The notes: generated from the sequence alone by a model not told the origin. A stretch of DNA of 28,251 bases from JBEBXQ01 sp040391535 (GCA_040391535.1 JBEBXQ010000054.1:1-28251), one strand, 5' to 3'; shown: positions 15,958 through 25,753, numbered from the stretch's first letter. A program made the numbers and translations.

Positions 15958-18351
15958 ATGATTAGAAATTATTTAAAAATCGCCTGGCGTAACCTGCATA
16001 AAAGCAAGGGGTACAGTGCCATTAACATCGGAGGCCTGGCCATTGGGATGTCAGTTGCCCTGCTGATCGGCTTATGGATCTGGGATGAAGTGACCTTTAA
16101 TCAATATCATCAAAATTATGATAAAGTGGCCAGGATCATGCAAAAGCAGACATCTAACGGCCAGGTTTATACCGGCACGGCTCTCCCTTTTCCATTAGAC
16201 GAAGAGCTGAGAACCCATTACGGGGATAATTTTAAATACCTTGCCATGGCTTCCTGGCAGGGGGACTTTATTTTAAGTGCCGGAAATGATCACCAGTATA
16301 AGAACGGGATCTATATTGATAAAGACGGACCTGAGATCCTTTCCCTGAAGATGATAACAGGGACACGCAACGGCCTGGAGGATCCGCATGGTATTCTGCT
16401 GTCAGCCAGCGCTGCCAGAGCGTTCTTTGCCGGTAAAGACCCGATGGGTCAGCTCATGAAAATTGATAATTCCCTGGATGTAAAAGTGACCGGGGTCTTT
16501 GAAGACCTGCCCGCTAATACGGATTTCGGGGAACTGGAATTTATCGCTCCATGGGAACTGTATGTTACATCCTCTTCCTGGGTTCAGGGAGCCAGAACCC
16601 AATGGAGAAATAATTCCTTTCAGGGGTTTGCACAGATCAATGATCATACCGGTTTCGCAGAGGTTAATCAAAAAATTATCAGTTCAAAACAAAACAGGGT
16701 AGCGGATGAGGATAAGAAATTCAATGCTCAGATTTTCCTGCATCCGATGCAGGACTGGCACCTGCGTACAGGCTGGGAAAACGGCATCCAGACCGGAGGA
16801 CAGATTGAATACGTAAAGATGTTCTCTGTGATCGGTTTGTTTGTGTTACTGCTCGCCTGTATCAATTTCATGAATCTGAGTACCGCCCGCTCTGAAAAAA
16901 GAGCTAAAGAGGTAGGTATAAGGAAAACCGTAGGCTCCGCCCGCTATCAACTGATCGGACAATTTCTGTGTGAATCCGTTCTTGTGGCTTTTATCGCCTT
17001 TCTTCTGGCCTTATTAATTACTCAACTGCTGCTGCCCTGGTTTAACGGAGTAGCGCATAAGCAGATGAATATTTTGTGGGAGAACCCGGTCTTCTGGTCA
17101 GTCTGTATCGCGTTTACATTGGTGACAGGCGTGCTGGCGGGCAGTTATCCCGCTTTGTTTCTTTCGTCTTTTCAGCCGGTAAAAGTGCTGAAAGGAACCT
17201 TCAGAGCAGGAAAAATGGCTGGTTTGCCCAGAAAAATGCTGGTAGTGGCACAGTTCACCGTTTCGGTAGCACTGATTATTGGTACCATCATCGTATATCA
17301 GCAGATCAGGTATATTAAAAACCGCCCGGTCGGGTACGACCGGAACGGCCTGGTAATGGTTGGTATGGTTTCCCGGGACTTTCATGGCAAGTATGAGATA
17401 CTGAGATCAGAATTGAAACAGAAAGGTGCTATCACTGAAATGGCCGAATCATCCAGTCCGCTGACAGGTGTATGGAGTAATAACGGAGGGTTTTACTGGG
17501 AAGGCAAAGACCCCGATCTGGATACGGATTTTGCCACATTCTGGGTAACCCATGAATACGGAAAGACCGTAGACTTTCAGATTGCCGAAGGAAGAGATTT
17601 TTCCCGGAATTTTCCTACAGACTCCTCTTCTGTCTTAATAAACGAGGCCGCTGTACAATTTATGAATCTGAAAGATCCTGTAGGTAAAACCATACGGTGG
17701 GAGTACGGGACCGTGAGAGACTTTACGATTATCGGCGTGGTGAAAGATATGATTGCTTCATCTCCTTTCGAACCGGTTAAACAGGCAATATATGTTTTGG
17801 ATTATGAGAAAGTAAACTGGATGAATTTCAGGTTAAACCCCGATAAGAGTGCCAAAGAGTCCCTGGCTATCATAGAAGAGGTTTTAAAAAAAGTAATTCC
17901 GTCGGCCCCTTTTGATTACAAATTTGCTGATGAAGAATACGCTGCGAAATTCGCGCAGGAAGAAAGGGTAGGTAAACTCTCTGCTTTTTTCTCTGTACTG
18001 GCTATTCTGATCAGCTGTCTGGGTTTATCCGGACTGGCCTCATTTGTGGCGGAACAACGGACCAAAGAAATAGGCATCCGCAAGATCGTGGGGGCATCGG
18101 TATTCAGTTTGTGGCAATTATTGTCGAAGGACTTTGTGCTGCTCGTGCTGATCGCCTCTTGTATTTCTGTTCCATTGGCTTATTACTATCTGCACAGATG
18201 GCTGCAGGGATATGATTACCGGATCAGTATGGAATGGTGGGTGTTTGTGCTATCCGTGGCCGGGGCTTTGCTGGTTACCATGCTTACTGTGAGTTTTCAG
18301 GCGATAAAAGCCGCTATAGGCAATCCCATAAGATCGCTCCGTGCAGAGTAG
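15958..18351 (+). CDS. MacB/FtsX-type ABC transporter permease (array member B)
   Basis: A 797-residue paralog starting 52 bases after member A, so probably co-transcribed. TMs lie at about 20-42, 286-308, 338-360, 378-402, 428-448, 674-696, 724-746 and 760-782, with periplasmic domains at about 43-285 and 450-672. The loop motifs are KEVGIRKTVGSA (317-328) and KEIGIRKIVGAS (703-714), both intact. It begins MIRNYLKIAWRN and ends NPIRSLRAE. The first periplasmic domain is rich in Trp and acidic residues and shares little with that of A beyond the FFAGKDPMG and VTGVFEDLP segments, so ligand or partner specificity likely differs. Confidence 0.9.
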   Translation: MIRNYLKIAWRNLHKSKGYSAINIGGLAIGMSVALLIGLWIWDEVTFNQYHQNYDKVARIMQKQTSNGQVYTGTALPFPLDEELRTHYGDNFKYLAMASWQGDFILSAGNDHQYKNGIYIDKDGPEILSLKMITGTRNGLEDPHGILLSASAARAFFAGKDPMGQLMKIDNSLDVKVTGVFEDLPANTDFGELEFIAPWELYVTSSSWVQGARTQWRNNSFQGFAQINDHTGFAEVNQKIISSKQNRVADEDKKFNAQIFLHPMQDWHLRTGWENGIQTGGQIEYVKMFSVIGLFVLLLACINFMNLSTARSEKRAKEVGIRKTVGSARYQLIGQFLCESVLVAFIAFLLALLITQLLLPWFNGVAHKQMNILWENPVFWSVCIAFTLVTGVLAGSYPALFLSSFQPVKVLKGTFRAGKMAGLPRKMLVVAQFTVSVALIIGTIIVYQQIRYIKNRPVGYDRNGLVMVGMVSRDFHGKYEILRSELKQKGAITEMAESSSPLTGVWSNNGGFYWEGKDPDLDTDFATFWVTHEYGKTVDFQIAEGRDFSRNFPTDSSSVLINEAAVQFMNLKDPVGKTIRWEYGTVRDFTIIGVVKDMIASSPFEPVKQAIYVLDYEKVNWMNFRLNPDKSAKESLAIIEEVLKKVIPSAPFDYKFADEEYAAKFAQEERVGKLSAFFSVLAILISCLGLSGLASFVAEQRTKEIGIRKIVGASVFSLWQLLSKDFVLLVLIASCISVPLAYYYLHRWLQGYDYRISMEWWVFVLSVAGALLVTMLTVSFQAIKAAIGNPIRSLRAE

Positions 18352-18376
18352 AGAATGAAGAGGTAAAAATGAAGTA

Positions 18377-18386
18377 TGTATATACA
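18377..18386. repeat. Palindrome TGTATATACA between members B and C
   Basis: A perfect ten-base palindrome in the 61-base gap before member C. Similar ATGT/ACAT dyads are operators of PadR-type regulators, which often accompany permeases of this kind; no such regulator is in the window and the palindrome is short. Confidence 0.2.
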
Positions 18387-18412
18387 AGGAATGCCATAAA
18401 ACATAACATCAC

Positions 18413-20782
18413 ATGATAAGGAACTATTTCAAAACCGCCTGGCGGAATCTGATCCATAACAGGTTTTACAGTATCATCAATATCTGCGGGCTGGCGTTTG
18501 GAATGGCCGCGGCTATCCTGTTGTTGCTGTGGGTACAGCATGAAAGAAGCTATGACCGCTTTCATGCCGGTTACCGGAATATTCACCGGGTAGGTGTGCA
18601 TTTTGAAACAAACGGGAGCGAAATGTCCTGGGACGGAGCCCCGGGTGCAATGCGTGTACTGGCACAATCCATTCCTCAGGTAGAAAAAGTTGTCCGGATT
18701 GGTGATAATGAAGATCAGGTTTTGTCCAATGCCGACCGCAGCAAAGTAATGGACGGCTTTTATACCGCATTTGCAGACAGTACTTTCTTTAATGTTTTCG
18801 ATTTTAAGCTTTTACAGGGGGATAACCCTTTTCCCGATACCTATAGCGTGGTGATCACACAATCTACCGCCCGGAAGTTCTTTGGAAGGGATGATGTGAT
18901 GGGGGAGATACTACGCTACAGAAACAATAATTTTACAATATCCGGTATTCTGAGGGATTTTCCGGATAATTCATCCCTTGCGTTTGATGCACTTTTCCCG
19001 ATGAGCTTTTACGGAAAGGAGTTCACAGAGAACGGCGGGAACGGCGAATGGAAAACCATTGATGAAGACATGGGGAATTTCGCTTTTAAAACGTTTGTCA
19101 GATTAGAGGAAAGTGCTGACCCGGTTACGGTTGGCAGGGACTTCTCAGCATTGTATTCAAAAGCCCGGAACGGAGAAACCAAGCCTCGTTTTGAATTACA
19201 GGCGCTGAAAGACCTGCACCTTGTCGGCATAGACGGTAACGATGCCCCTGCCCGGATGGTGAGTATTTTCTTTGTGATAGCCGTATTGATACTGGTAATT
19301 GCTGCTATCAACTATATCAATCTTGCTACCGCCCGGGCATTGGTGAGGATGCGGGAAGTCAGTATCCGCAAGATTGTGGGAGCAGGCAAAATACAGTTGT
19401 TTTTTCAGTTTATATCAGAAACTGCGCTCTTGTTTTTTCTGGCATTGCTGGTAGCGCTCGGATTAATCGTTTCATTATTGCCGGTCTATAATTTTGTTTC
19501 TGGCAAAGAGCTTAACTTTTCTCCGGCTGATCCGCAGATCCTGCTGATCATCTGCTGTACAGCTGTCGGCACACTTCTGGCAGCGGCGGTCTATCCGGCG
19601 CTTTTTCTTTCAGGGTTCCGGCCGCTTGAGGCAATGAAAGGGAAGATGGCCTCAGGAACAAATCGTGCATGGTTTCGGAAAGCGCTGGTAGTGCTTCAGT
19701 TTACCATCTCGATAACGCTTATTGTAGCGACGCTCGTGATGACCAGACAGATGGATTACATCAGAAAAAAGGATCTGGGGTACGATAAAGACCATGTGTT
19801 CCGTGTGCCGCTGCCAGGTAACGTGGCCGACCATATGGATGCCGTCAGGAGCGAGCTGTCCGGCGTGAAGGAAATTCTCAACGTCTCTCTTTCTGATATC
19901 TATGATATTGCTGATCATACCAACATGGCCGGCGGTCTGGACTGGCCCGGAAAACCGGCCAACAGCCAGATCATGATCGGATATGCAGTGGTGGACCAGA
20001 ACTTTATACCAACGATGGAAATGCAACTGCTCGAAGGCCGCAACTTTTCCGGTACTCCGGCCGACAGTAATCTGTATGTTTTGAACGAAGCAGCGGTCAG
20101 AGAAATGGGACTGAAACCTCCTTATTCCGGCCAGGTGATCAGCTTGCAGGACCAAAAGGGAACGATTATCGGGGTGGTCAGGGATTTTAATTTCCGGCCG
20201 TTGAAGGAGAAAATAGCACCTTTGCTGTTTTTTCGCCGGGGACGCGGGAATATTCTGTATGTCAGGACAGCACCCGGAGATATGCCACAGGCGCTTGCGG
20301 CAGTCGAACAGCAGTATAAAAAGTATGCCGGGGATGTGCCCTTCAGCTATAGCTTTATTGATGAGCAACTGGAAGCAAAGTATGTAGCCGACCAGCGTTC
20401 AGGATTACTGTTCAATATCTTTGCGGCGATAGCAGTTTTTATTTCATGTCTGGGCCTTTTAGGTCTTTCTACTTATACTGTTCAGCAGAGGGTAAAAGAA
20501 ATCGGAATTCGCAAAGTACTGGGCGCGGGTACGGGCAGCATTGTACAGCTTCTGTCAAAGAGTTCCATTATACTGGTCATAGCTTCGTTTGTTATTGCTT
20601 CGCCCGTCGCATACTGGGGTATCAGTAAATGGCTTGAAAATTTTGCCTACCGCATCGACATTGAATGGTGGATGTTTGCCGTGGCAGGATTGGCGGCCGT
20701 TGGGATTTCTTTACTGACGGTAAGTTTTCAGACGATCAAAGCGGCGGTTGCCAATCCGGTGAAGAGTCTGAGGAGTGAGTAA
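18413..20782 (+). CDS. MacB/FtsX-type ABC transporter permease (array member C)
   Basis: A 789-residue paralog, 61 bases after B. TMs lie at about 20-41, 281-303, 333-355, 375-400, 423-443, 668-688, 717-737 and 751-771, with periplasmic domains at about 45-280 and 445-665. The first loop motif is changed to REVSIRKIVGAG (314-325), with Ser for the usual Gly; the second, KEIGIRKVLGAG (695-706), is nearly standard. It begins MIRNYFKTAWRN and ends NPVKSLRSE. The last 156 bases (20627-20782) are almost the same as the end of member D, including a run of 107 identical bases, whereas the rest of the two genes is divergent. Confidence 0.9.
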   Translation: MIRNYFKTAWRNLIHNRFYSIINICGLAFGMAAAILLLLWVQHERSYDRFHAGYRNIHRVGVHFETNGSEMSWDGAPGAMRVLAQSIPQVEKVVRIGDNEDQVLSNADRSKVMDGFYTAFADSTFFNVFDFKLLQGDNPFPDTYSVVITQSTARKFFGRDDVMGEILRYRNNNFTISGILRDFPDNSSLAFDALFPMSFYGKEFTENGGNGEWKTIDEDMGNFAFKTFVRLEESADPVTVGRDFSALYSKARNGETKPRFELQALKDLHLVGIDGNDAPARMVSIFFVIAVLILVIAAINYINLATARALVRMREVSIRKIVGAGKIQLFFQFISETALLFFLALLVALGLIVSLLPVYNFVSGKELNFSPADPQILLIICCTAVGTLLAAAVYPALFLSGFRPLEAMKGKMASGTNRAWFRKALVVLQFTISITLIVATLVMTRQMDYIRKKDLGYDKDHVFRVPLPGNVADHMDAVRSELSGVKEILNVSLSDIYDIADHTNMAGGLDWPGKPANSQIMIGYAVVDQNFIPTMEMQLLEGRNFSGTPADSNLYVLNEAAVREMGLKPPYSGQVISLQDQKGTIIGVVRDFNFRPLKEKIAPLLFFRRGRGNILYVRTAPGDMPQALAAVEQQYKKYAGDVPFSYSFIDEQLEAKYVADQRSGLLFNIFAAIAVFISCLGLLGLSTYTVQQRVKEIGIRKVLGAGTGSIVQLLSKSSIILVIASFVIASPVAYWGISKWLENFAYRIDIEWWMFAVAGLAAVGISLLTVSFQTIKAAVANPVKSLRSE
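20627..20782 (+). repeat. 3'-end block shared with member D (copy 1)
   Basis: Direct repeat of 23159-23314, offset 2532 bases. Bases 20627-20733 are identical to 23159-23265 (107 bases), and five mismatches follow in the last 49 bases, giving 151 of 156 identical. It ends exactly at the stop codon in both genes and does not continue into the flanks. Identity includes synonymous positions, so it reflects recent sequence transfer and not protein constraint alone. Confidence 0.9.
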
Positions 20783-20873
20783 TGGGGACAGAATAATGGA
20801 TAGGTGATTTCTCCAGCCCGCTGGTATTATGTGAAATACACAAGGGAATGAGATTAACAAAAAGTGTTCCAAA

Positions 20874-20885
20874 TAATCATGATTA
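20874..20885. repeat. Palindrome TAATCATGATTA before member D
   Basis: A perfect 12-base palindrome in the 198-base gap between members C and D, the longest gap within the array. It may be an operator; its length and AT content leave chance as an alternative. I see no gene, terminator or clear promoter in the rest of this gap. Confidence 0.25.
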
Positions 20886-20980
20886 CGAGTGCGATTGCTC
20901 CAGCAGCTCTGCAATAAAGTCATTACTCTGCCGGGGGCCGGGGCTGGCGGGAAGGAACGGATCTTTAAATAGCGAAAACG

Positions 20981-23314
20981 ATGCTTGAACATACCTTCAA
21001 AACGGCAATAAGATACCTTTGGAGAAATAAGGTTTTCAGTGCAATTAACCTTTTAGGGCTTGTTGTGGGACTGGTTGCCTCCTTCGGTATTACCAGTTAT
21101 CTGTATCACGAAAGTACCTATGACACCCAACATCCTTCCGGAAGCCAAACCTATCGGCTACTTTCAAGGCATGGCTTTGTAAAAGGAGACCAACCGCTGT
21201 CTGCCAATAATTTTTTTCCTATCGTCAGCTTTATTCAGGAAAGGGTCCCGGAAGTGGAAGTGATTACGCGCATCAGGAAACTCCCTTTGGCCACAGTTAA
21301 CATAAAGGAAGAGACCTTCGTCGAAAAAAGGTTTGCCTGGGCTGATGCCTCTCTGTTGAAGTTGTTTGATATTCCATTAATGGAAGGGAATGCCGATCAA
21401 GCGTTGGTAAATCCCAATTCGGTCATCATTTCTGAAAAGGACTCAAAAAAGTTTTTTGGAACGGAAAACCCGCTGGGAGCAGTCATTAAGGTTGATGGCC
21501 ACTTTTTGACGGTGACGGGAGTCTTTCGGGATATGCCTACCAATACCCATCTAAAGGCAGGATTGATCGGATCGCTCAATACCTTTAAAGACCTGGATAA
21601 TCCCTGGAGTCATTCGGGTTTTATCTACGCCAGACTGAACGCCCATGCCGATACGGCTAATGTATCGGCCAAAATAAATGCCGCCCTGGCCGGAAATGTG
21701 TGGTGGCTGGCAGATGCTGACATCCAACCTGTTCAGCTACAGAAAATACAAGATATACACCTCCACTCAACCGGAATCGATGCAACACCCGATGCCGTCA
21801 ATATCAAATACCTGTATATTTTCGGTATTATTGGCCTGATTCTCGTTTTCTCCACGTCCTTTAATTACATCAGCCTTTCCATAGCCGAATTTACCGTACG
21901 TTCAAAGGATTTTGGGGTCAGGAAAATTTTGGGGTCGGGTAAGCGAACGATTGCTATGCAGCTTCTAATGGAATGTTTACTGTTATGCGGACTTGCCGCA
22001 TTATTGGCCATTGTAATAACTGCACTCCTGCTTCCGTGGGTCAGTAATCTGCTGGACAGCGCGATTGACAGCGCTTTTTTGCTGAGTATGAATAATGTCG
22101 CTTTACTTCTGATTATAGTCGCATTTTTACTGGTTTTATCAGCAGGTTATCCTGCCTTGCTTATTCTTCAGTCCCGCCCTATTTCTTCCTTAATTAAAAA
22201 CACGTCTGCTATATGGAAACCGTTTTTTATCCGAAAGCCCTTGATGATCATACAGTTTTCGATTGCCACAACCTTGATTATTTCACTAATCATTGTGCAA
22301 CGGCAGTTGGATTTCCTGAGTTCGGAACGGTTGGGTTTTGAAAAGGAACAGATACTGATCCTAAAGACGCCCGATTTCAGTAAAATAGACGCCCCATTGA
22401 TGAAAACGAAACTGCAGCAATTATCGGGTATCAGCAGTGCTACCGTGGCAGTGGGAACACCTTTTGAAGCGGGGCTTTCAGGAATAAAAGAACGTAATGG
22501 GAAATCTTACACCGAGAGTTTCTTCTGGGTGGACACTGATTATATAAAAACCCTGGGTATGACTATCGTGGAGGGAAGGGATTTATCACCATCAGATTCC
22601 AACAAAATTATTGTCAATGAAACAATGGTGCAGATAATGGGTTGGGAGCAAGCGATAGGGCAAATAATAAATCTTTTTCAGAAACCAATGGAGGTACAAG
22701 GCGTTGTGCGTGATTTTCAACTTAACAATACTCAAACACCCATACACCCGGTAGTCATTGGTCTTGGCAAGAAATACACGAACAATATACTTCTCCGTAT
22801 GGAGACAAAAAATCTGGCACAAAATTTAGCAAAGGTGGCCGGTGTATGGCAGGAAACGGAACCCAACCATCCGATGGAATATACCTTTCTTGATGAGCGG
22901 TTCAATCAATTGTATCAGTCAGAAATTCAATTTAAGCGATTGAGCAGGGTTTTCTCTGGTATTGCCTTGTTCATCGCCTGTTTAGGACTTTACGGCGCTA
23001 TTGTACATACTGTTCGGCAGCGTACAAAGGAAATAGGCATCCGGAAAGTGCTTGGGGCATCGGTTACGGGTATTGTGCAATTGCTGTCAAAAGATTTTGT
23101 AAAGCTGGTATTGACGGCCATTCTCATCGCCTCACCCATTGCCTGGTGGGCCATGAACAAATGGCTTGAAAATTTTGCCTACCGCATCGACATTGAATGG
23201 TGGATGTTTGCCGTGGCAGGATTGGCGGCCGTTGGGATTTCTTTACTGACGGTAAGTTTTCAGACCATCAAAGCGGCAGTTGCTAATCCGGTGGAGAGTT
23301 TGAGGAGTGAGTAA
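20981..23314 (+). CDS. MacB/FtsX-type ABC transporter permease (divergent array member D)
   Basis: A 777-residue paralog and the outlier of the array. TMs lie at about 19-42, 278-300, 328-350, 370-398, 420-440, 656-676, 706-726 and 740-760. It begins MLEHTFKTAIRYLWRNK in place of the usual MIKNYFKIAWRN. The first loop motif is KDFGVRKILGSG (309-320), lacking the conserved Glu; the second, KEIGIRKVLGAS (683-694), is intact. The segment after TM2 is FNYISLSIAEF where the others have NxMNLxTAR. A gap of 198 bases precedes it, against 52 to 84 elsewhere, so it may have its own promoter. The last 52 codons nearly copy member C, and the gene ends NPVESLRSE. It may be an older or incoming gene whose 3' end was overwritten by C, or the reverse. 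Confidence 0.88.
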   Translation: MLEHTFKTAIRYLWRNKVFSAINLLGLVVGLVASFGITSYLYHESTYDTQHPSGSQTYRLLSRHGFVKGDQPLSANNFFPIVSFIQERVPEVEVITRIRKLPLATVNIKEETFVEKRFAWADASLLKLFDIPLMEGNADQALVNPNSVIISEKDSKKFFGTENPLGAVIKVDGHFLTVTGVFRDMPTNTHLKAGLIGSLNTFKDLDNPWSHSGFIYARLNAHADTANVSAKINAALAGNVWWLADADIQPVQLQKIQDIHLHSTGIDATPDAVNIKYLYIFGIIGLILVFSTSFNYISLSIAEFTVRSKDFGVRKILGSGKRTIAMQLLMECLLLCGLAALLAIVITALLLPWVSNLLDSAIDSAFLLSMNNVALLLIIVAFLLVLSAGYPALLILQSRPISSLIKNTSAIWKPFFIRKPLMIIQFSIATTLIISLIIVQRQLDFLSSERLGFEKEQILILKTPDFSKIDAPLMKTKLQQLSGISSATVAVGTPFEAGLSGIKERNGKSYTESFFWVDTDYIKTLGMTIVEGRDLSPSDSNKIIVNETMVQIMGWEQAIGQIINLFQKPMEVQGVVRDFQLNNTQTPIHPVVIGLGKKYTNNILLRMETKNLAQNLAKVAGVWQETEPNHPMEYTFLDERFNQLYQSEIQFKRLSRVFSGIALFIACLGLYGAIVHTVRQRTKEIGIRKVLGASVTGIVQLLSKDFVKLVLTAILIASPIAWWAMNKWLENFAYRIDIEWWMFAVAGLAAVGISLLTVSFQTIKAAVANPVESLRSE
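23159..23314 (+). repeat. 3'-end block shared with member C (copy 2)
   Basis: Second copy of the block at 20627-20782. The 107 identical bases run from 23159 to 23265, and the first mismatch is at 23266 (C here, G in the other copy). The encoded segment spans the last TM and the C-terminal tail (KWLENFAYRIDIEWWMF onward). Confidence 0.9.
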
Positions 23315-23357
23315 CCAATGATCGGGAACGGAGTAGCAACATGAAAACCAGAGAATG

Positions 23358-23403
23358 AAAAATATCGCTTTTGGGAGGTAAGGAATAAAGACAACATCAT
23401 GAT
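23358..23403 (+). repeat. Duplicated leader before member E (copy 1)
   Basis: AAAAATATC (23358-23366), a TTTTG plus GGGAGG stretch, and TAAAGACAACATCATGAT (23386-23403) recur in the same order before member F at 25793-25833. The 18-base part runs through the start codon and is identical. The purine-rich GGGAGG is about 20 bases from the ATG, too far for a normal ribosome site. The likeness suggests that E and F arose by duplication with their leaders, or that the leader has a shared function. Confidence 0.55.
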
Positions 23404-25753
23404 AAAGAACTATATCAAAATCGCTTGGCGGAATGTAAGCAGGCATAGGCTTTATTCATTTATCCATATTGCGGGGCTTGCAGTGGGCGTTGCGGCCTGT
23501 CTGCTCATCTTCCTGTTTGTGCGTTATGAATTGACGTATGATCAGCATAATGAACACTATGAACGGATAGCCAGGATAACCAGTACACTGAACGCCCCGG
23601 AACTGGATTTGTCTTTTGCAACCTCTCCTTACCCGCTCGCAGACGCACTGCTGCGTGAGTACCCCGAAGTAGAGGCTGTTGCACGTCTTGAATCATCGTC
23701 GGCTGCGATAACCTTTGAAAACGAGCTGATCAGTGAGCCGGGTTTTTACGAGGCCGACCAGAGTGTCTTTACCGTGTTTTCATTTTCGGTAATTGCCGGA
23801 GACGAAAAGGGTGCCCTGACGATGCCTAATAGTACCGTGTTGACAGAAAGTGTCGCCAACAGGTATTTCGCTACTCCTGAGGATGCAGTAGGAAAAACCC
23901 TCATCTGCAATCATCAGCCTGTGCGGGTTACTGCAGTGATCGCTGATTGTCCGCCTAATTCGGATATACGGATCGAAGGATTGCTCTCTGTAAACTTCTC
24001 AGAAATCACTTCCTGGATGGAAGACGATTTTCCTGTGTATACGTTTGTGTTGTTCAGGGCGACGACGAGCCTGGCTGAATTTACTGAAAAAGCACAACGC
24101 TTGGCCGATCAATACATGCAGCCCGAGCTGGATGGAATGGGCGCCAGTGATTACAGGGCCGGTTTTCAGGTGGAAACCCTCGGAGATGTACATTTTAGCC
24201 AGGGTAAGCTCCTGGATACCCCCAAAGGCAACAGGCAGTTTAATTATGTTTTTTCGCTATTGGCCTTTGTTATTCTGGTGATTGCGCTCCTGAACTATAT
24301 TAACCTGGCTACTGCCAAATCTGCAGAACGGGGAAAGGAAGTAGGTGTTCGCAAGGTAACCGGAGCCCGTCCGCTCCAGCTTGTCGGTCAGTTTGTCGTT
24401 GAGTCTTTTTTGCTGATCGGTTTGGCTTGGGTGGCGGCTATCGGGCTGGTCCTGTTGTCCATTCCCTATTTTAACCATTTGCTGGATACCAGGCTTTCCT
24501 TTATCTGGCAGGATCATGCCTTGTTTCTGACCGTTACTTTTACAATAACTACCCTTGTTACTTCCCTTTATCCGGCATTTGTACTGGCCGGCTACAATCC
24601 CGTTGACGTATTGAAAGGCAACCGGAAAATCGTTCTGAAGGGTGTCTCATTGCGTAAAGGGATCATTGTTGCTCAGTTTACTGTTGCGATTATACTAATA
24701 ACCGGCACCTTGGTGGTATACCGGCAGGTGCAATACATTGTGAATACCGACCAGGGGTTTCATGTAAGCCAGGTGGTCAGCGTGCGTCTTCCGACGGATG
24801 ATACAGACAGGAGTACGGTGAACGGTTTTTATGAAGCTCTGCATCAGATTCCCGAAGTACAGTCGGTGACATTAGGAAATGGTGTGCAGGGAGGGGACGT
24901 AGCTTTGGGTACAACCTTCGGCATAAGTAACGGACAGAAACGAGAACTGTTTTGTAACTACTTCTTTATTGACCCGGATTTTGTACCGTTTTTCCGGATT
25001 CAATTACTGGCCGGCAGAAACCTGTCTGACAACCTCCTTACAGATAAGCAGGAAGCATTCCTGGTGAATGAGGCATTTGTACATACGATGGGGTGGACAG
25101 AGCCGATAGGGCAGTCTCTGGAAGGATTTGAACGCAAGGGGAAAGTGGTGGGCGTTGTCAAAAACTTCTATTATAAGTCCATGCACAATTTAGTGGAGCC
25201 GCTGGTCATGATCCATCGTACGGATGCTCCCTGGTTTATCTCCTTAAAAATACAACCATCAGACCTTCCGAAGGTAAAAGCCCTGTGGCAGCGTCTGTTT
25301 CCGGATAAGGTCTTTGACTATACGTTTTTAGATGAGGCCTATGCCGCTCAATACAGAAAAGATACGGTAACAATGTACCTGTTTGGCTGTTTTACTCTAT
25401 TAGCCATCTTCATCTCCTGCCTTGGTTTATACGGCCTGGTGGCGCTGATGACAGCCAGACGCACAAAGGAAATTGGTATACGTAAGGTGCTGGGTGCTTC
25501 GGTAACCGCTATTGTGACGATGCTCTCCAAAGACTTTGTAAGACTGATATTCGTTGCCATTGTCATTGCCTCACCTCTCTCCTGGTGGGCTATGAACGAG
25601 TGGCTGCAGAATTTCGCCTATCGTATCGGGATAGAATGGTGGATGTCCGTAGTTGCAGGATCGGGAGCGGTGGTGGTCGCGCTGCTGACGGTAAGCTGGC
25701 AGGCCATACGGGCCGCAATGGCTAATCCGGTGGATAGTCTGAGAAATGAATAA
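23399..25753 (+). CDS. MacB/FtsX-type ABC transporter permease (array member E)
   Basis: A 784-residue paralog, 84 bases after D. TMs lie at about 20-42, 283-303, 336-356, 374-398, 421-441, 660-682, 712-732 and 746-768, with periplasmic domains at about 44-282 and 445-655. Loop motifs are KEVGVRKVTGAR (313-324) and KEIGIRKVLGAS (690-701). It begins MIKNYIKIAWRN and ends NPVDSLRNE. The C-terminal third is the closest to D in protein sequence (SKDFV, WWAMNxWLxNFAYRI), but the codons differ at many synonymous positions, so this likeness is older than the C/D block. The leader matches that of member F. Confidence 0.9.
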   Translation: MIKNYIKIAWRNVSRHRLYSFIHIAGLAVGVAACLLIFLFVRYELTYDQHNEHYERIARITSTLNAPELDLSFATSPYPLADALLREYPEVEAVARLESSSAAITFENELISEPGFYEADQSVFTVFSFSVIAGDEKGALTMPNSTVLTESVANRYFATPEDAVGKTLICNHQPVRVTAVIADCPPNSDIRIEGLLSVNFSEITSWMEDDFPVYTFVLFRATTSLAEFTEKAQRLADQYMQPELDGMGASDYRAGFQVETLGDVHFSQGKLLDTPKGNRQFNYVFSLLAFVILVIALLNYINLATAKSAERGKEVGVRKVTGARPLQLVGQFVVESFLLIGLAWVAAIGLVLLSIPYFNHLLDTRLSFIWQDHALFLTVTFTITTLVTSLYPAFVLAGYNPVDVLKGNRKIVLKGVSLRKGIIVAQFTVAIILITGTLVVYRQVQYIVNTDQGFHVSQVVSVRLPTDDTDRSTVNGFYEALHQIPEVQSVTLGNGVQGGDVALGTTFGISNGQKRELFCNYFFIDPDFVPFFRIQLLAGRNLSDNLLTDKQEAFLVNEAFVHTMGWTEPIGQSLEGFERKGKVVGVVKNFYYKSMHNLVEPLVMIHRTDAPWFISLKIQPSDLPKVKALWQRLFPDKVFDYTFLDEAYAAQYRKDTVTMYLFGCFTLLAIFISCLGLYGLVALMTARRTKEIGIRKVLGASVTAIVTMLSKDFVRLIFVAIVIASPLSWWAMNEWLQNFAYRIGIEWWMSVVAGSGAVVVALLTVSWQAIRAAMANPVDSLRNE

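Noticed and set aside
19652..20368. 238-codon minus-strand open frame opposite permease C
   Set aside because: It is contained in a well-supported permease gene and shows no domain, signal peptide or promoter of its own.
20783..20980. The 198-base C-D gap as a remnant of a lost gene or mobile element
   Set aside because: No open frame with recognisable content, no flanking duplication and no terminal inverted repeats were seen; only the 12-base palindrome stands out.
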